Assembly (NCBI RefSeq): GCF_030272615.1
Contig: NC_081406.1
Span: forward strand, 398,075,939 to 398,139,938
DNA length: 64,000 nt
Reading direction: 5' to 3'
Source of the DNA: Cryptomeria japonica
Taxonomy: Eukaryota; Streptophyta; Pinopsida; Cupressales; Cupressaceae
Below the pieces are notes generated by a model. It made no database searches. It saw nothing but the letters and a program-made list of their open reading frames with translations, and was not told where the DNA came from. This document shows, one piece after another, positions 23,582-35,720 of this stretch. The stretch's first letter is position 1. The number at the start of each line of letters is the position of its first letter. Made by a program: the position numbers and the translations under genes.

Positions 23582-24185
23582 TTATTTGATGAGTGCCTTA
23601 CTTTGATTCCGTGAAAGATCAGGAGGTATATATTGATCATGCAGGTATGTATATATATCTCTGTACCATGGGGACTCGAGTCCTGTTATCATACATATAT
23701 AGTCAGTGGATGGTATTTCATGAGCTGGCACAATGAGTTGTTTCACTTGAAATGCAAAGTGAGTTCCATCATGTGGCATATCCAAGAGAGAGCCTATTGT
23801 TTCCATTGCATTGACTACCTTAAACTTCGCTCTTGGTATTTTTTCAAATGTTACATTGGTGAAGTTTTTTTTGTATTCTTCTACCAATTGTTTGTAGGGT
23901 GTTATCTTATCATCTTTTTTACTATAATAATCATTAATTTGATTAATAATAAGTTGTGAGTCTTTGAAGACTTGAAGTTCCATGATTTTCCATTGTAGTG
24001 CAGTACTGAGTCCTACCACTAGGGCTTCATATTCAACGATTTTATTGGTGCAAGGGAAGCTGATCCTGAATGATTTGGGAATTGAATCTCCTTGAGGAGT
24101 TATGAATAGAATTACTACTCTTGCTCCATGATTTGTGTAGAGTTTAGGGTTTAGGGTTTAGGGTTTAGACCCATCAAAGAATAGT
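23582..24185 (-). pseudogene. Tat element second (archaeal-type) RNase H
   Basis: It begins with a FFDGS motif near 24180, then a FITPQGDSIP-like strand, FPCTNKIVEYEALVVGLSTAL, and QVFKDSQLIINQIND, the D-E-D pattern of the extra RNase H that marks the Tat clade. It lies between the ordinary RNase H and integrase. A TTTAGGG run (24143-24168) is inserted just after the first Asp motif and brings a stop codon into the frame. Confidence 0.75.
24143..24168. repeat. Telomere-like run (TTTAGGG)3 plus partial unit
   Basis: Three perfect TTTAGGG units and TTTAG lie inside the second RNase H coding region. TTTAGGG is the usual plant telomere repeat. Confidence 0.95.
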
Positions 24186-24187
24186 TT

Positions 24188-24855
24188 CTAGTTTATTTGT
24201 GCTGAGAGTGTAAATACTGATTCATCAGGAAAATCTATCACCATTGGATGACTGTCTTGTAGGGATGCTTCTGCAAGTTGATCTGCTATGATTTGTCCTT
24301 TAATGGATTTTCTGTTGACATATTCAATGTTTAATTTAGTAAGTATCAAGACCCACTTGACAAGCCTTCCATCTAAAGCCGGTTTGTTCATCAAGTATCC
24401 AAGTGGATCAAGTGTGTGATGAGTTGGACTTTATGACTAAACATATAATGTCTCAATTTTTGTGATGCAAAAAATACTGCAAGACATGCTCTTTCTATTG
24501 GTGTGTAATTGAGTTCGTATCTAATGAGTGTTATATTGATGTAATAGACAACTATCTCTTTTATTTGTTCATCATGTTGTGCTAGAAGAGAAACTAAGGA
24601 GGAATTTGTTGCAGCTATATATAGGAGTAATTGTTTCCCGTGCATGGGTAGAACCAAGACTGGTGTGGACAAAAGATATTCTTTTAGATTTTGTAATGCC
24701 TCCTGGCATTGTTGTGTCCATTTGAATGCGACACCTTTCTTTAAAAGGTGTTGAAATGGCTGGCACTTTTCTGCCAATTGGGCAATGAAACGCCTTATGG
24801 ATTGTAATCTACCTTGCAGACTTCTGAGTTGCTTGAGTGTAGTGGGTGATGACAT
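24188..24855 (-). pseudogene. Tat element RT thumb/connection and first RNase H
   Basis: This starts in the RT thumb (LRSLQGRLQSIRRFIAQLAE, then FQHLLKKGVAFKW), followed by the Ty3/gypsy RNase H: LLLYIAATNSSLVSLLAQ, YYINITLIRYELNYTPIERACLA, and KWVLILTKLNIEYV. The first catalytic Asp position of this RNase H is Ala (YIAA rather than YLA/D variants); Tat elements often have a degenerate first RNase H beside the second one. One frameshift or stop separates 24391 from 24394. Confidence 0.78.
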
Positions 24856-25453
24856 GTCTAAACTGGCTTTTACTTTTTTCTGGATCTATTTCAATGCCAC
24901 GATTGGATAAAATGAATCCCAAGAGTTTTTCGTATGTTACTCTGAAAACACATTTTTTTGGATTGAGCCGTACATTGTATTGCTTAAGTCTATCAAAGAT
25001 TTTAGCCAATATATTTAGATGATTATCTCTTATGTTGGATTTTTCTAGAAAATCATCTACATAGTCTTCCATGGTTGTGTGTATCATGTCATGGAATAAG
25101 GTGGTCATTGCCCTTTGATAAGTAGTGCCTACATTTTTAAGATCGAATGACATCACATTCCAGCAATATGATCCCCATGAACAAGTGAATGTTGTCTTAG
25201 GTTGGTCTTATTGTGCAATTCTGATTTGATTATAACCAAATAAACCATCCATGAGTGATAGCATTTCATTTCCATTTGTCAAGTCCACTATCAATTCTAT
25301 GTTAGGGACTGGGAAATCATCCTTTGGGAAAGCTTTGTTGAGATCTCTGAAGTCAATGTAGATCCTGATACCTCCATTAAGCTTGGATACTAGGACTAGA
25401 TTTGAAATCCATTCAACATAGTCTATTGGCCTAATGAAATCCACATCTAACAA
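24809..25453 (-). pseudogene. Tat element reverse transcriptase core
   Basis: Fingers and palm are split in two pieces. 25453-25208 has the WISNLVLVSK and RIYIDFRDLNKAFPKDDFP motifs. 25156-24809 has the catalytic YVDD (residues 31-34 of that piece) and an LLGFILS strand. The gap contains the degraded CSWGSYC-like stretch before MMSFDLKN. Catalytic Asps are retained but the reading frame is not continuous. Confidence 0.82.
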
Positions 25454-25509
25454 TTTTGTAGTTTAGTTTTGACTAACAAAGCTATGTGAGGGTGTATCTT
25501 CTCGAGTTT

Positions 25510-26456
25510 CTACTTATACAGTTTTACTCTTGGAAGTAATGGCAAATGATGTAAGACTAGTTCAAGATCCAACCCTATCATATCTTCATAAGACCATACA
25601 AAATTGATGGGTCTTTGCTTACAGAATTTGATAAACTTCTCTTTTTCTGTTGGATTCAGGGACTTTGCTAGGTGTATTTGATGAACTTTTTCAACATTAC
25701 CAATGTTGAATTCTTTGGTTTCTTCTAACAATAATGCTGATTGTTCATTATCAAGAGGAAGAGTATCTATTATATCATGTTCTGCTTCATTACCATTGTG
25801 TTGACTAGAAGAGGAGCTTGCTTCCCCAAAATATACAGTTCTATCTAGATCTATTGCAAATCCAATCTTATGATCATCATGAGGGAGTCTATCCCTTGCA
25901 CCCAAGAATTCAGCCACAAATTCATCATTTTGGAACCAATATAATTGTGGCTTCTCTTTATGCCCCCACTCAATCAAATATATCGCATAAGGGGTAGGCC
26001 ATTGTTCCCTTCTATTGTAGAAGATCCCGATAACATGCATACTTGGTTATTTGGATGACCTAATATGTCCTCATCATAAATTGCTTGTGGGCTGTCATCA
26101 TTATTAGATGGGAATTCATAGTCATGAGAATCTGTCAGACTTTCTATGTATGTTTCATTTTTTGAGACTGTGTCACTCATCTCCTCTTGTTCTTGTAGTT
26201 GAGTTTGATTAGTGGACCTTCTTTGTATTGTGGATACCCTTCTTAAGCCTGGTATTAGTCGTTGTAATATTTCTTCATTTGACTCAAATTGAGGAGATGG
26301 AGTTGTTTCTCTTGGCAAAAGTATTGATAATAACCAAGGATTAGGCTCATTTGTTAGTGCTAAGCTTGTATCTGTTACCATATTTGCTTGTTTAGATGTT
26401 TCTGGTACTGTATTGCTAGATGATTCTGTGTTAGTTTCTTCTAAAATTTTCCTCAT
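25510..26456 (-). pseudogene. Tat element linker between protease and RT
   Basis: Two overlapping readings of a polar, acidic region. 26456-25974 is rich in Glu, Ser and Thr. 26040-25510 contains FVAEFLGARDRLP and FCKQRPINFVWSYEDMIGLD, the stretch that normally precedes RT in this lineage. No enzymatic motif is seen, and a frameshift separates the two pieces. Confidence 0.6.
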
Positions 26457-26546
26457 ATATTCACCATATTATTCCATACTAGGAGATGTTGGTGCTCTCC
26501 TACTTTTGTGAGATGAAGAGGGAAATTCTTGTGTTGACAATTGATT

Positions 26547-26810
26547 CTAAGGTATGTATTCTGAGAGTAACCTAGGCTTGTTTAGTATATCTAGTGTATG
26601 TTGCCTTGGCTTGGTTATCTTTCGTACATGTTTATATCCTAGCCCTTGATTCTTTGGGTTTTCATGTGGTACAACAGGTTCTAATCTGCCTTGCTTCTGC
26701 AATCCCAATCTCATGGTACCATCGTACCCATGTTTTTGTAACACCTTTGATGTAGAGCCAGACAACAAACTAGGTGAAAACATTCTCTCACCCACAACTA
26801 CTATATCCAA
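26547..26810 (-). pseudogene. Tat element G-patch-like segment
   Basis: The segment has VLQKHGYDG...LGLQKQGRLEP followed by PKNQGLGYKH, resembling the glycine-rich G-patch found after the protease in many Ty3/gypsy polyproteins. The upstream reading is lost at the junction with the segment at 26823 and resumes beyond the nested insertions near 34581. Confidence 0.5.
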
Positions 26811-26822
26811 AACAAATTATTT

Positions 26823-28274
26823 TGTTTGTTAAAGGTGTAAACAACACACCTACCAAATAATCAACTCACACAACAATTTGTGTGATCGGATTCATACCGG
26901 TTTAGTATCTTCTGGATCCAGTAGGATAAAAACACTCTACCCTTGTGTGAATGGCAGAAAATCTCCCGATACCGGTGGGATGGAAAACTATTGGATTTTT
27001 CTATTAGTGGTCCAACCAACACAAAACACCCATAAGATTTGACTATCAACTATGTTAGGGGATACTTGTCTCACAACCGTCCTATTTGTTTAGTAGCCCT
27101 ACCGGTTGAGTTATCCAAACATAATTTAATAAAATTCCAAAGCACAAGAAAAAATAAGGGAAGATTCAGATAACCTTTATCAAGTTACACAAGTCCCTAA
27201 AGGTTTAGATTCTAACTGCAAGTTGAAAGCTGTATACCCTTACTATCCTTCTAGACCTAATTAAACCAATCAGGCCTAGTTTACAAAGAAAGTACCCCTT
27301 TTATTATTCCCCAGAGTAAACAAAAAATTATGAAAGGTGGGGTAAGGTTTCAAACCACAAAATCCAAGGTTTCAAGACTTGATCCCATCTTCTTTGTCTA
27401 TTGCAAGTGAATTTCACTTCTACAGTTCAGGCGGTCACATAGAGATGCTCGCCTAGGGTGAATTCAATCTTTTCGGGCTTGGAGCCTCCCTGCAAACCAA
27501 CACCAAAATATTATGATACAATGGCCCCTCTAAAATTTTCCCACAGGTTGTTTGGCCCTCTAGTGAAAATGTCAGATTAAGGGCATCTTTACGGTGAAAC
27601 CCTAGGTGCCGACAGGGTTTGTGACTAGTCTGGTTAGTTTTTTGATGGATCTCTACAACCAGATTATTACAAGACCTCAAAAATGATTCAAATGAAAGGT
27701 AAGAGACTTCCCTAACTCATCCAATTGGTTTTAGGCATCCATCAATCAATACTGGTCAGAAATGAATAAAAAAATAGAATTTCTAATAACTCAAATTTTT
27801 TTGTAATGCTTCAAACTCCAAAACATCATCAATTTCATCAACTTCAATAACTATGCCAAAAACAACCCTGGAATCAATCCAAGTGGGCATAATATAGCCT
27901 CCACAATGGTTTCCAAACACTTTTCAAACTTTGGAACTAGTGGAGGATTAGTTATCCCTTTTTACAACACTTTGCAATGACAACAAAAGTTGTCAACTTG
28001 CACTTTTCAAATTTGGTGACTCCAAGGTGTATTCAACCTATTCCAAGGATTGGTCTGATTTTTCTAAGACCAATATTTATTTTCCTGACTCATCCCTAGA
28101 CTCTTACTAACCCACATGGTCATTTGTCTATGGTGGCTTATAAAATGCAACCATGACAATGTCTTACATCAATTGGGTCTTATTGTCTCACAAAACTACC
28201 AACCTATTACATATGATCATTTTCACCTAATGGGTGTCTTAGGCTCTTTTAGGCTTCATTTGTGTCTTCAAACA
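26823..28274. repeat. Unassigned 1.45-kb insertion, possibly a solo LTR
   Basis: The segment separates Tat coding sequence from the chromovirus. It starts TGTTTG and ends CAAACA, a perfect 6-bp terminal inverted repeat of LTR type. It has no gene and no clear match to other LTRs in the window. I cannot find a target duplication. It may be a solo LTR of an unseen element or a truncated fragment. Confidence 0.4.
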
Positions 28275-29056
28275 TGAAGCACTCACTGGTGAGGAGGGAC
28301 CTCAAGGAGATCAGTCCAAACTAGTCAACAAGAGTAAACACAATGGAAACACACAAATATGATGGAGGAAATGTAAAACAAATAGTTTTATTGCATGAAA
28401 TTTTATTACATCCAACTGATAACAACTGGGTTACAACATACTAGCACACATGCCTAGTAGAATAGGTCACACCGAGACCTTGAAATGAAAGATCTATCTT
28501 CTAGGCACAATCTTTCTATCTGACACTCCTTGATCTTCCAATTGATTCCATTCTAAAGAACAATTACAAATATATATATTGATCCAAAGGATCTGGTCGG
28601 CCCAAAAGGGATAAAAACCCAAAGAAGAAGACCTAACATGCAAAATGAACAAGGTTGGCCTCCCCTAAGAGATTCCTTAAAAAATACAAAGGATGAAACA
28701 TAGAAGGTTGGCCAAATGCAAACAAACATCAAGATCAACGTCCAAGGCTCCACAAGCTTCATAATGGGTTCTGGTAGATCACCAGAATAGGTCTCAGGCA
28801 ATTGGTAACAAAGAAACAACCAATAACAAGAAACTGTCATGGAAACGGGTAGCGATATGTTTCCAGAAAGTGATCCAAATGATATTCGGCTTGAAATCAA
28901 GAAAGATGATGAAGTCTTCAAGTAGAATCCAACTCCACAGGATCTGATGAGCCAAAACCAGGACATAGAGAAAAGAACTGAAAATGCAAACAAAACAAAA
29001 AGGAATATGTTTTTGGTTGATGCAAGATTGCTATGAACCGAGGATGCTCTTGCATA
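28275..29056 (-). repeat. Chromovirus 3' LTR (left)
   Basis: Starts tgaagcactcactggtgagg and ends near gctcttgcat, aligning with 33693-34481. Open stretches read across it (28553-28993) are also present in the other LTR and are not genes. Confidence 0.82.
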
Positions 29057-29093
29057 AAAAATTCAGGGTTAATGAAAAAGTGAGCCTCTCACT

Positions 29094-29307
29094 TTATTGG
29101 GGCCAGAGGGAAACCAAGGCGGTCTACCTCTGCCTGAGAAATCCAAGATGAATCTTCAACTGGTCTACTCTTCCACTTCACAAGATATTGTTTGTACTGA
29201 CTGTTCCGAGTACTACGCCGAATCCTACTGTCCAAAATCTCTTCAATCTGATCTGGTTCCTTCTGGGGAAATTATTTCTCAAGGTCTACAACACTGTCCT
29301 CACTGAA
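29094..29307 (-). pseudogene. Chromovirus chromodomain
   Basis: Downstream of the integrase tail the minus strand reads QIEEILDSRI, then QYLVKWKSRPVEDSSWI, a clear chromodomain, ending at a stop near 29094. In chromoviruses this domain steers integration, commonly toward heterochromatin marked by histone methylation. A TAA about ten codons upstream separates it from integrase. Confidence 0.8.
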
Positions 29308-30630
29308 TTATGGTTTAAGGTATTCATGAAGATCTGCAATGTTGAATATAGATGAAATACTTAGACTATTCGGTAGCTCCACTTCATATGGATTTCTAGA
29401 GCTGAACTTTGTCAAAGTCTTACAGGGTCCAAACTTCTTCATTTGCAACTTATTATAAGTTCCAATCGAGAATCTCTTTTTTCTCAAGTATACCATCACT
29501 TCATGGCCAACTTCAAATTCTGTATGTCTCCTCTTCTCATCTGCGTTCTCCTTATATTTTCTATTCATGTCTTCCAAGTGTTGTTTAGCCTGAATATGCA
29601 ATGTTGTAATGTGATATGCTAGATTTTTTGCTTCTGAAGTCTTCCGGTATTCATTGCTAATGTCTCTTAATTCTGCTATTCCTCTAGGATGCACTCCGGT
29701 AACAATCTCAAAAGGTGTTTTTTCAGTACTTCTATTCATTAAATTGTTATAGGCAAACTCTGCTTCTGCAAGGATCACATCCCAACTTCTCATTTTATCT
29801 CCCACTAAACATCTCAATAAGTTTCCCTAACTCAGGTTAACTATTTCTATTTGTCCATCAGTCTGTGGATGAAAAGTAGAACTGAACTTCAAATCTGTCT
29901 CCATCTTCTTCCAAAGTGTTCTCCAAAAATAGCCAACAAACTTAGTATCTCTATCTGAAACTATGCTCTTAGGTAATCCATGCAATCTCACCACTTCCTT
30001 GAAAAATAGGGCTATTGCATGCAATGCATCTGATGTTTTCTTAAGAGGTATAAAATGAGACATCTTTGAAAATCTATCCACCACCACAAATATAGAACCA
30101 TTCCCGCTCGGTGTCTAAGGCAATCCAAGTACAAAATCCATGCTTATATCCTCCCAAGGTCTTACCAGTACTGTCAAAGGTTTATACAATCCCATTTTCT
30201 GACTACTACCTTTCGCAACTTGACAAACTCTACAATTGTGCACATATCTCTTAATATCCTTATGAATATGGGGCCAACAGTACTGCTCACTCACCAATGC
30301 AACTATTTTATAAATGCCAAAATGTCTAGCTAAACCTCCATTATGCTTCTCTTTTATCAGGTTCTCTCTCATGGAACTCTTAGGTATGCATAAGTGAACT
30401 CCCCCGAATAACATCCCATCCTGAATGAAATAATCCAGCCATTTGCCTCTATCAATCATAACCAGTTCTCTACATGCTTTCCAAGGTTCTACAAAATTTG
30501 GGTCTTCATCATACAAGGTCTTCAAATCTTCCAAACCTAATACTATCACTCTCATCTTTGTCAGCAAATTACTTCTCCTACTCAATGCATCAACAACTTT
30601 GTTAGATTTCTCACTTCTATGCTTCAACAC
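29308..30630 (-). pseudogene. Chromovirus integrase (with RNase H tail)
   Basis: The first piece (30630-30115) begins with the end of RNase H (KVVDALSRR), then the HHCC zinc region ending VHNCRVCQVAKG and the first core Asp in DISMDFVLGLP. The second (30087-29827) has [19 protein letters not shown] and [10 protein letters not shown]. The third (29817-29308) is the C-terminal region with FAYNN and the VMVYLRKKR / GPCKTL segments. Catalytic residues are visible; stops and a frame change break the chain. Confidence 0.85.
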
Positions 30631-30639
30631 AAAGGTGTA

Positions 30640-31880
30640 ACTCTACAATAATTCTACCCATCTCATATGTCTCTGATTCAACTTACTCTGACTATTCAAA
30701 TACTACAAATCTTGATGATCTATATACAACACAAAATCCTTAGGAAACAAGTAATGTCTCCATTTCTTCAAGGCTTGAATTATGGCATAAAATTCTTGAT
30801 CATAATCTGAATATCTCTTCTAAGCATCATTCAATTTCTCACTGAAATATGCTACGGCTCTTGCTTCTTGACTCAAAACTGCTCCTATTGTTGTTGCACT
30901 TGCATCACAATCCACTTGGAATACCTCATTGAAATCCAGTAAAGCCAACAAAATCTACTCAGTCACTTTCTGCTTCAACAATTCAAAAATTTTGTTTGCT
31001 CCGATGGTCCACTTGAATTCCTTCCTATCTCCCCTCATGGTCTCAGTCATAGGGTTACAAAATGAACTAAAATTTCTGATAAACTTTTGGTAAAAAGTAG
31101 CCAATCCATGAAATGATCTTACCTCTCCAATGCTTTCCGATGTAGGCCACTCAACAATGGATTTCACTTTCTCAGGGTCCATCTTCAAACCATCCTTAGA
31201 TATCACAAAGCCCAAATAGACTATCTCATCCTTCATGAAAGTGCACTTCTTAATATTGATCAACAACTTCTCTTCTCTCAACCTCTGCAAAACTTGTCTT
31301 AAATGCAACAAATATTCCTCTCTTGTTCTACTAAAAATCAGAATGTCATCCAAATACACAATAACAAACTTATCCAAGAATTTACTCCATACCTCATTCA
31401 TCAGCCTCATGAAAGTACTTGGTGCATTAGTTAATCCAAAAGGCATCACCAACCATTCATATAATCCTTCATTTGTCTTAAATGTTGTCTTCCACTCATC
31501 ACCTTCTCTGATCCTGATCTAATGATATCCATTCTTTAAATCTATCTTTGTAAAGTATTTTGCTCCACTCAAACAGTTCATTATGTCATCCATCCTAGGC
31601 AAAGGAAACCAATATTTCTCTTGAATCGATACACATCCTCCATTCTCCATTCTTCTTAGGTACTAATACAGATGGTACTACACAAGGTCTCAGACTCTCC
31701 CTGATGAAACCTTTCTTCAATAGCTCCTGCACTTATCTATTTAGTTCTTCATTCTCTACTGGTGTCAATCGGTGTGCAGCTTTGTTAGGAAAACTAGCTC
31801 TGAGAACCAAGTCCATGCAATGACTAATACTTCTAACAAGTGGCAATCCATCAGGTACATTATCTGAAATGATGTCCTCA
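30640..31880 (-). pseudogene. Chromovirus reverse transcriptase and RNase H
   Basis: The best reading, 31452-30955, has [17 protein letters not shown] and the catalytic YLDD at residues 33-36, then YLGFVIS and the thumb motif. The RT N-terminus (31453-31880) and RNase H (30640-30954) are readable only across stops; KHRSEKSNKV marks the end of RNase H. Confidence 0.82.
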
Positions 31881-33362
31881 TATTCTATCAGAAAAATCTC
31901 TTATCTCTTTCGGGTGTTCTCCTTTCGGTTTTGGTCTCTTAGTCTTCTTAGGAATTAAGGAAAAATACACATTTTCATGTCTCAGTCCATCCATGAATTT
32001 CCTTCCATCTACTAAATAGATTGTGGCATTCATACAGACTTCATTCTTCAAAGGTTCCTCCAAAGGTAACAAGGTTTGCTTCATCCCATTGGCCACAATA
32101 GTGTATGTAATCTTCCTTCCATCATGTATTGCCTGTCTATCAAACTGCCAAGGTCTTCCCAATAAAAGATGACAAATATCCATAGGCATAATATCACACA
32201 AAACTTCATCATGATAATTCCCAATTTTCAATTTTACTAAATAATGTTCACTTACTAACAATTTATGTTCATCCTGAATCCATGCTATATGATAAGGCTT
32301 AGGGTGTTTCAATCTCTCTAATTTCAACTTATTCACCATCTCTTCTGAAACAAGATTATCTAAACTACCACTATCAATAACAACTTTACAACACTTACCG
32401 AATACCTTACATCTAGACTTGAATAGGTTCTTCCTCTGCAAGGGTTCTTCATCTCCTCTGGTATGACACAAAGATCTCGTCATCATCAACAGTTCTCCAT
32501 CTTCTAGTTTATTGTCTGACCTGGTGCGGTTTTCTTCCACCTTTGCTGCTCTTTTGATAGCCTCTATTTTCTTACATTCAAATGCATAGTGTCCTTCTCC
32601 TACACACTTAAAGCAGGTTCCTCTAAATGTCCTCTTGTCTTGTCTTCCAAAGTTCTCATTCCGATAACCATCCCATTCTCTCCTTTGGTAGAAATTTCTA
32701 TCATCCTTCTGGTATGAATTACCTTCTTTTCTCACTTCCTTGTCCTTATTTTGATCTATACTAGATCCTCTTCCTCCTTGAAATCTTCCATTGGTAAACC
32801 TTCCACCTCTACCTCTCTGTCTCTGCTCATGTATTTTGTTCAATTTCTCTTCAGCCTTTATTGCATACTTGTAAGCCTCTTGAACACTCTCTAATTTGAT
32901 CATATTGAGTTCATCTTGTATAGACATCCACAATCGATTCAAATATCTTGCAATTTGTTCAACTTCATCATCAACATGTCTGGATCTAATGTTCACTTTG
33001 TAAAATGCTTTGGTGTACTCCTTCACACTAGATTCCTTCTGTCTCAGATTCTACAACTTCCGGAACAAATCCACTTGATAATTCGTCAGGATGAATTTTG
33101 ATTTCAACTTAGCAATCATCCTATCCCATGTCTTAATATTTTCTTTACCTCTTCTTTGTCTATCAACTTGCAAATTATCCTGCCTAAGAGATGCATGACC
33201 TTTCAATCGGGTACAAACATATTTCACGTTCCTCTCTTCTGCAGTGTTTTCAAACTCAAAATACTTCTCCATCTCTGAGATCCAATCCATCAATTCATCT
33301 GAATCTAACTTCCCATCATATTCCGGTGGGGTAAAATGAGGTTTAGTGTTCACCCTACTCAA
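31878..33362 (-). pseudogene. Chromovirus gag, zinc knuckle and protease
   Basis: Gag is split at ~33040. 33362-33051 has the gypsy gag core (MDWISEMEKYFEF). 33026-31878 has the rest (AYKYAIKAEEKL), an Arg/Gly-rich stretch, one CCHC knuckle (CFKCVGEGHYAFEC), the protease active site VVIDSGSLDNLVS and LLLGRPW. The two pieces are in different frames. Start chosen at 33362 because it precedes the gag core by the usual distance. Confidence 0.85.
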
Positions 33363-33679
33363 AACCCTTAAAAACCTTTCTTCATCCGGATCAACTATCG
33401 ATAGGTTTACTTGTTCTGCTAGGGCTTCTTCTCCTTCATCTTTTCTTACATCTTCAATATGTCAGCCTCTTCTTTAGGCTATCTCCACAACTTCTAATCG
33501 GACTGCTATTACTCACAACATCTCCATTACAACTAGGTCTGCATTCCCATGTGCTCCACCATTCCAGTTCCTCTTTACACCAATGATTCATGCTAGGCCT
33601 CTGCAATTGTAGGTCGGATCTGCAATCCGCCACCCTACAACAAAATTTTAGGACACACAACCTCCAGAACAAAACTTTT

Positions 33680-33690
33680 CTCTGATACCA
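33680..33690 (-). other. Chromovirus primer-binding site
   Basis: Minus-strand TGGTATCAGAG, matching the initiator-Met tRNA primer site, two bases from the LTR that begins at 33693. Confidence 0.8.
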
Positions 33691-33692
33691 CT

Positions 33693-34481
33693 TGAAGTAG
33701 TCACCGGTGAGGAGGGACCTCAAGGAGATCAGTCCAAACTAGTCAGCTAGAGTAAACACAATGAAAACACACATATATGATGGAGGCAATGCAAAATAGA
33801 TAGTTTTATTGCATGAAATCTGATTACATCCAATTGGTAACAATTAGGTTACAACATATTGACACACATGCCTGGTAGAATAGGTCACAATGGGACCTTG
33901 AAATGAAAGATCTATCTTCTAGGCATAGTTTATCTATCTAACACTCCTTGATCTTCCAATTGATTCCATTCTAAAGAATGATTAAAAATATATATATTGA
34001 TCCAAAGGATCCAGTCGGCCCAAAAGGGTTCAAAACCTAAAGAACAAGACCTAACGTGCAAAATGAACAAGGTCGACCTCTACCAAGAGATTCCTCCAAA
34101 AAATTTAAAGGATGAAATATAGAAGGTCGACCATATGCCAAGAAACATCGAGATCAACATCCAAGGCTCTGGAAGCTTTGGAATGGGTTCTGATAGATCA
34201 CCAGAATAGGTCTCAGGCAACCGGTAACAAAGGAACAACCGGTAACAAGAAACTATCATGGGAACTGGTAGCGATATCTTACGATAAAGTGTCAATCCAA
34301 ATGAGATGCGGCTTGAAACCAATAAATATGATCAAGTCTTCAAGTAGAATACAACTCCATAGGATCTGGTGAGCCAAAAATGGGACACACAGAAAAGAAA
34401 ACTGAAACTGCAAACAAAACATAAAGGAAAATGTTTTTGGTTGATGCAAGATTGCTGTGAACCAGGGATGCTCCTGCATCA
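33693..34481 (-). repeat. Chromovirus 5' LTR (right)
   Basis: A 789-bp LTR pairing with 28275-29056. The end is placed at gcatca because the LTR pair stops aligning there; an end a few bases earlier (tgca) is also possible. Confidence 0.8.
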
Positions 34482-34847
34482 ATTCATGTCTTTGGGTTCT
34501 CCTGCACCAATCTTGAAGCCACTGCCATATTGTTTTAGAGGTAACCTTGGTATTGTCATGTTGTCTTCTTCTCTATATATTCAATGATTGATACCTTCAT
34601 CTAGAGATTCTTCTTGTAAGTCTCCCCATCTAATAAAAGAGCATGAATCTAAATACTTCACTATCTCCTTTCCTTTATCTTGCTTTATTATTTTGTTTTG
34701 AGGCTTCCCAAAATACCTAGGAAAAAGAGAAGCTTGTTTTCCAGTCGGGGTACTTGAAATGGAATATTCCCCACAACCAACTTCCTTAATCCGTAAAGAT
34801 GTGGTGGGTGCAATTTTTTTTGTTTCTATGATTGATAATGATTTCAT
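34482..34847 (-). pseudogene. Tat polyprotein fragment right of the chromovirus
   Basis: A reading with no domain I recognise, continuing past the stop at 34581 as LPLKQYGSGFKIGAG up to the chromovirus edge. It lies between the Tat protease and the G-patch-like segment on the other side of the insertion and fits the Tat polyprotein in strand and order. Confidence 0.5.
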
Positions 34848-34975
34848 TTGTAAGTGAAGTGGAGTTGCCTAATTGTTTGGTACTTTATTATCTGTTCTTG
34901 CCCTTAAATAATTATAGTGTTGAAAAGGGTTTGGGTCACCAGGGACGGTGATCTCAATGCCATTGTATGGGAACT

Positions 34976-35482
34976 TCACACATTGGTGAAAAGTTGATGG
35001 TACTGCTTGCATCCAGTATGTATCCATGGGTGGCCTAATAACATATTGTACCCCAATTCTCTATCTAGGACTTGAAAGGTGATGTTTGTTGTAACTGGTC
35101 CTATTTGTACTGGCAAAGTCATTACACCCTTAGAAGGGTGTTCCTCATCACCATAAGCATTGATATTGATTCTCTTGGCAGAATCAATATAATGTTCAGA
35201 ATATCCAAAAGATTTGATCAAATTTAATGTGTGTATGTTAAGTTCGACTCCACCATCTATAAGTACTCTTTGAACTTTCTTTCGGTCAATCAAAGCTTCC
35301 AAGTGGAAGGGATCATTATGCATGGGTTGGTCTGTATGTACATCTTGCTCAATGAATGTGACGTTTGAAGCTGCCAAGTTTCTAACCATGGACTGGAATG
35401 TGTTCTCATCAATATCTCTGGCAACAATTGAATCTTGTAATGCTTTGTCAAGGACTGCCTTATGGGCCGACGAGATGCGCAA
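34976..35482 (-). pseudogene. Tat element retropepsin-like protease
   Basis: 168 codons with the active-site region VQRVLIDGGVELNIHTLNLI (residues ~70-90) and YNMLLGHPWIH near the end, the DGG-type protease pattern common in Tat/Athila elements rather than DSG/DTG. It would cleave the polyprotein. It follows gag and the knuckle-like region on the same strand. Confidence 0.72.
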
Positions 35483-35720
35483 TAACTCAAATAATGAAAT
35501 TTGGGCTGGAGTTCACTTCAACTGATCCACCATGTTGTAGTTGCTAGTTGTTTAAGGGATTTGAAGGTACCCCTTGTAATGCGACATTTGATCTTCTAGT
35601 GATGACATCACAGTCTCTGTTTGTGGGCTTTACTGTGATTATAGCCACTATGTCATCTCCTGCACTAAGTGCATTTATGGCATAATCAAATGCAAAATTA
35701 GTATAATTGGCAGTGTTGTT

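Larger units (their letters stand above)
28275..34481 (-). mobile_element. Chromovirus (Ty3/gypsy) nested in the Tat element
   Basis: A 6.2-kb element with ~785-bp LTRs, an initiator-Met-type primer site and minus-strand gag, knuckle, protease, RT, RNase H, integrase and chromodomain, the order of a Ty3/gypsy chromovirus. Flanking bases (AAACA left, ATTCA or TCAAT right) do not form a target duplication. Coding sequence has several stops and frame changes. Confidence 0.85.

Noticed and set aside
28553-28993. 146-codon minus-strand ORF with hydrophobic segments
   Set aside because: It lies wholly in the chromovirus LTR and has a decayed counterpart in the other LTR (34080-34322), so it is LTR sequence.
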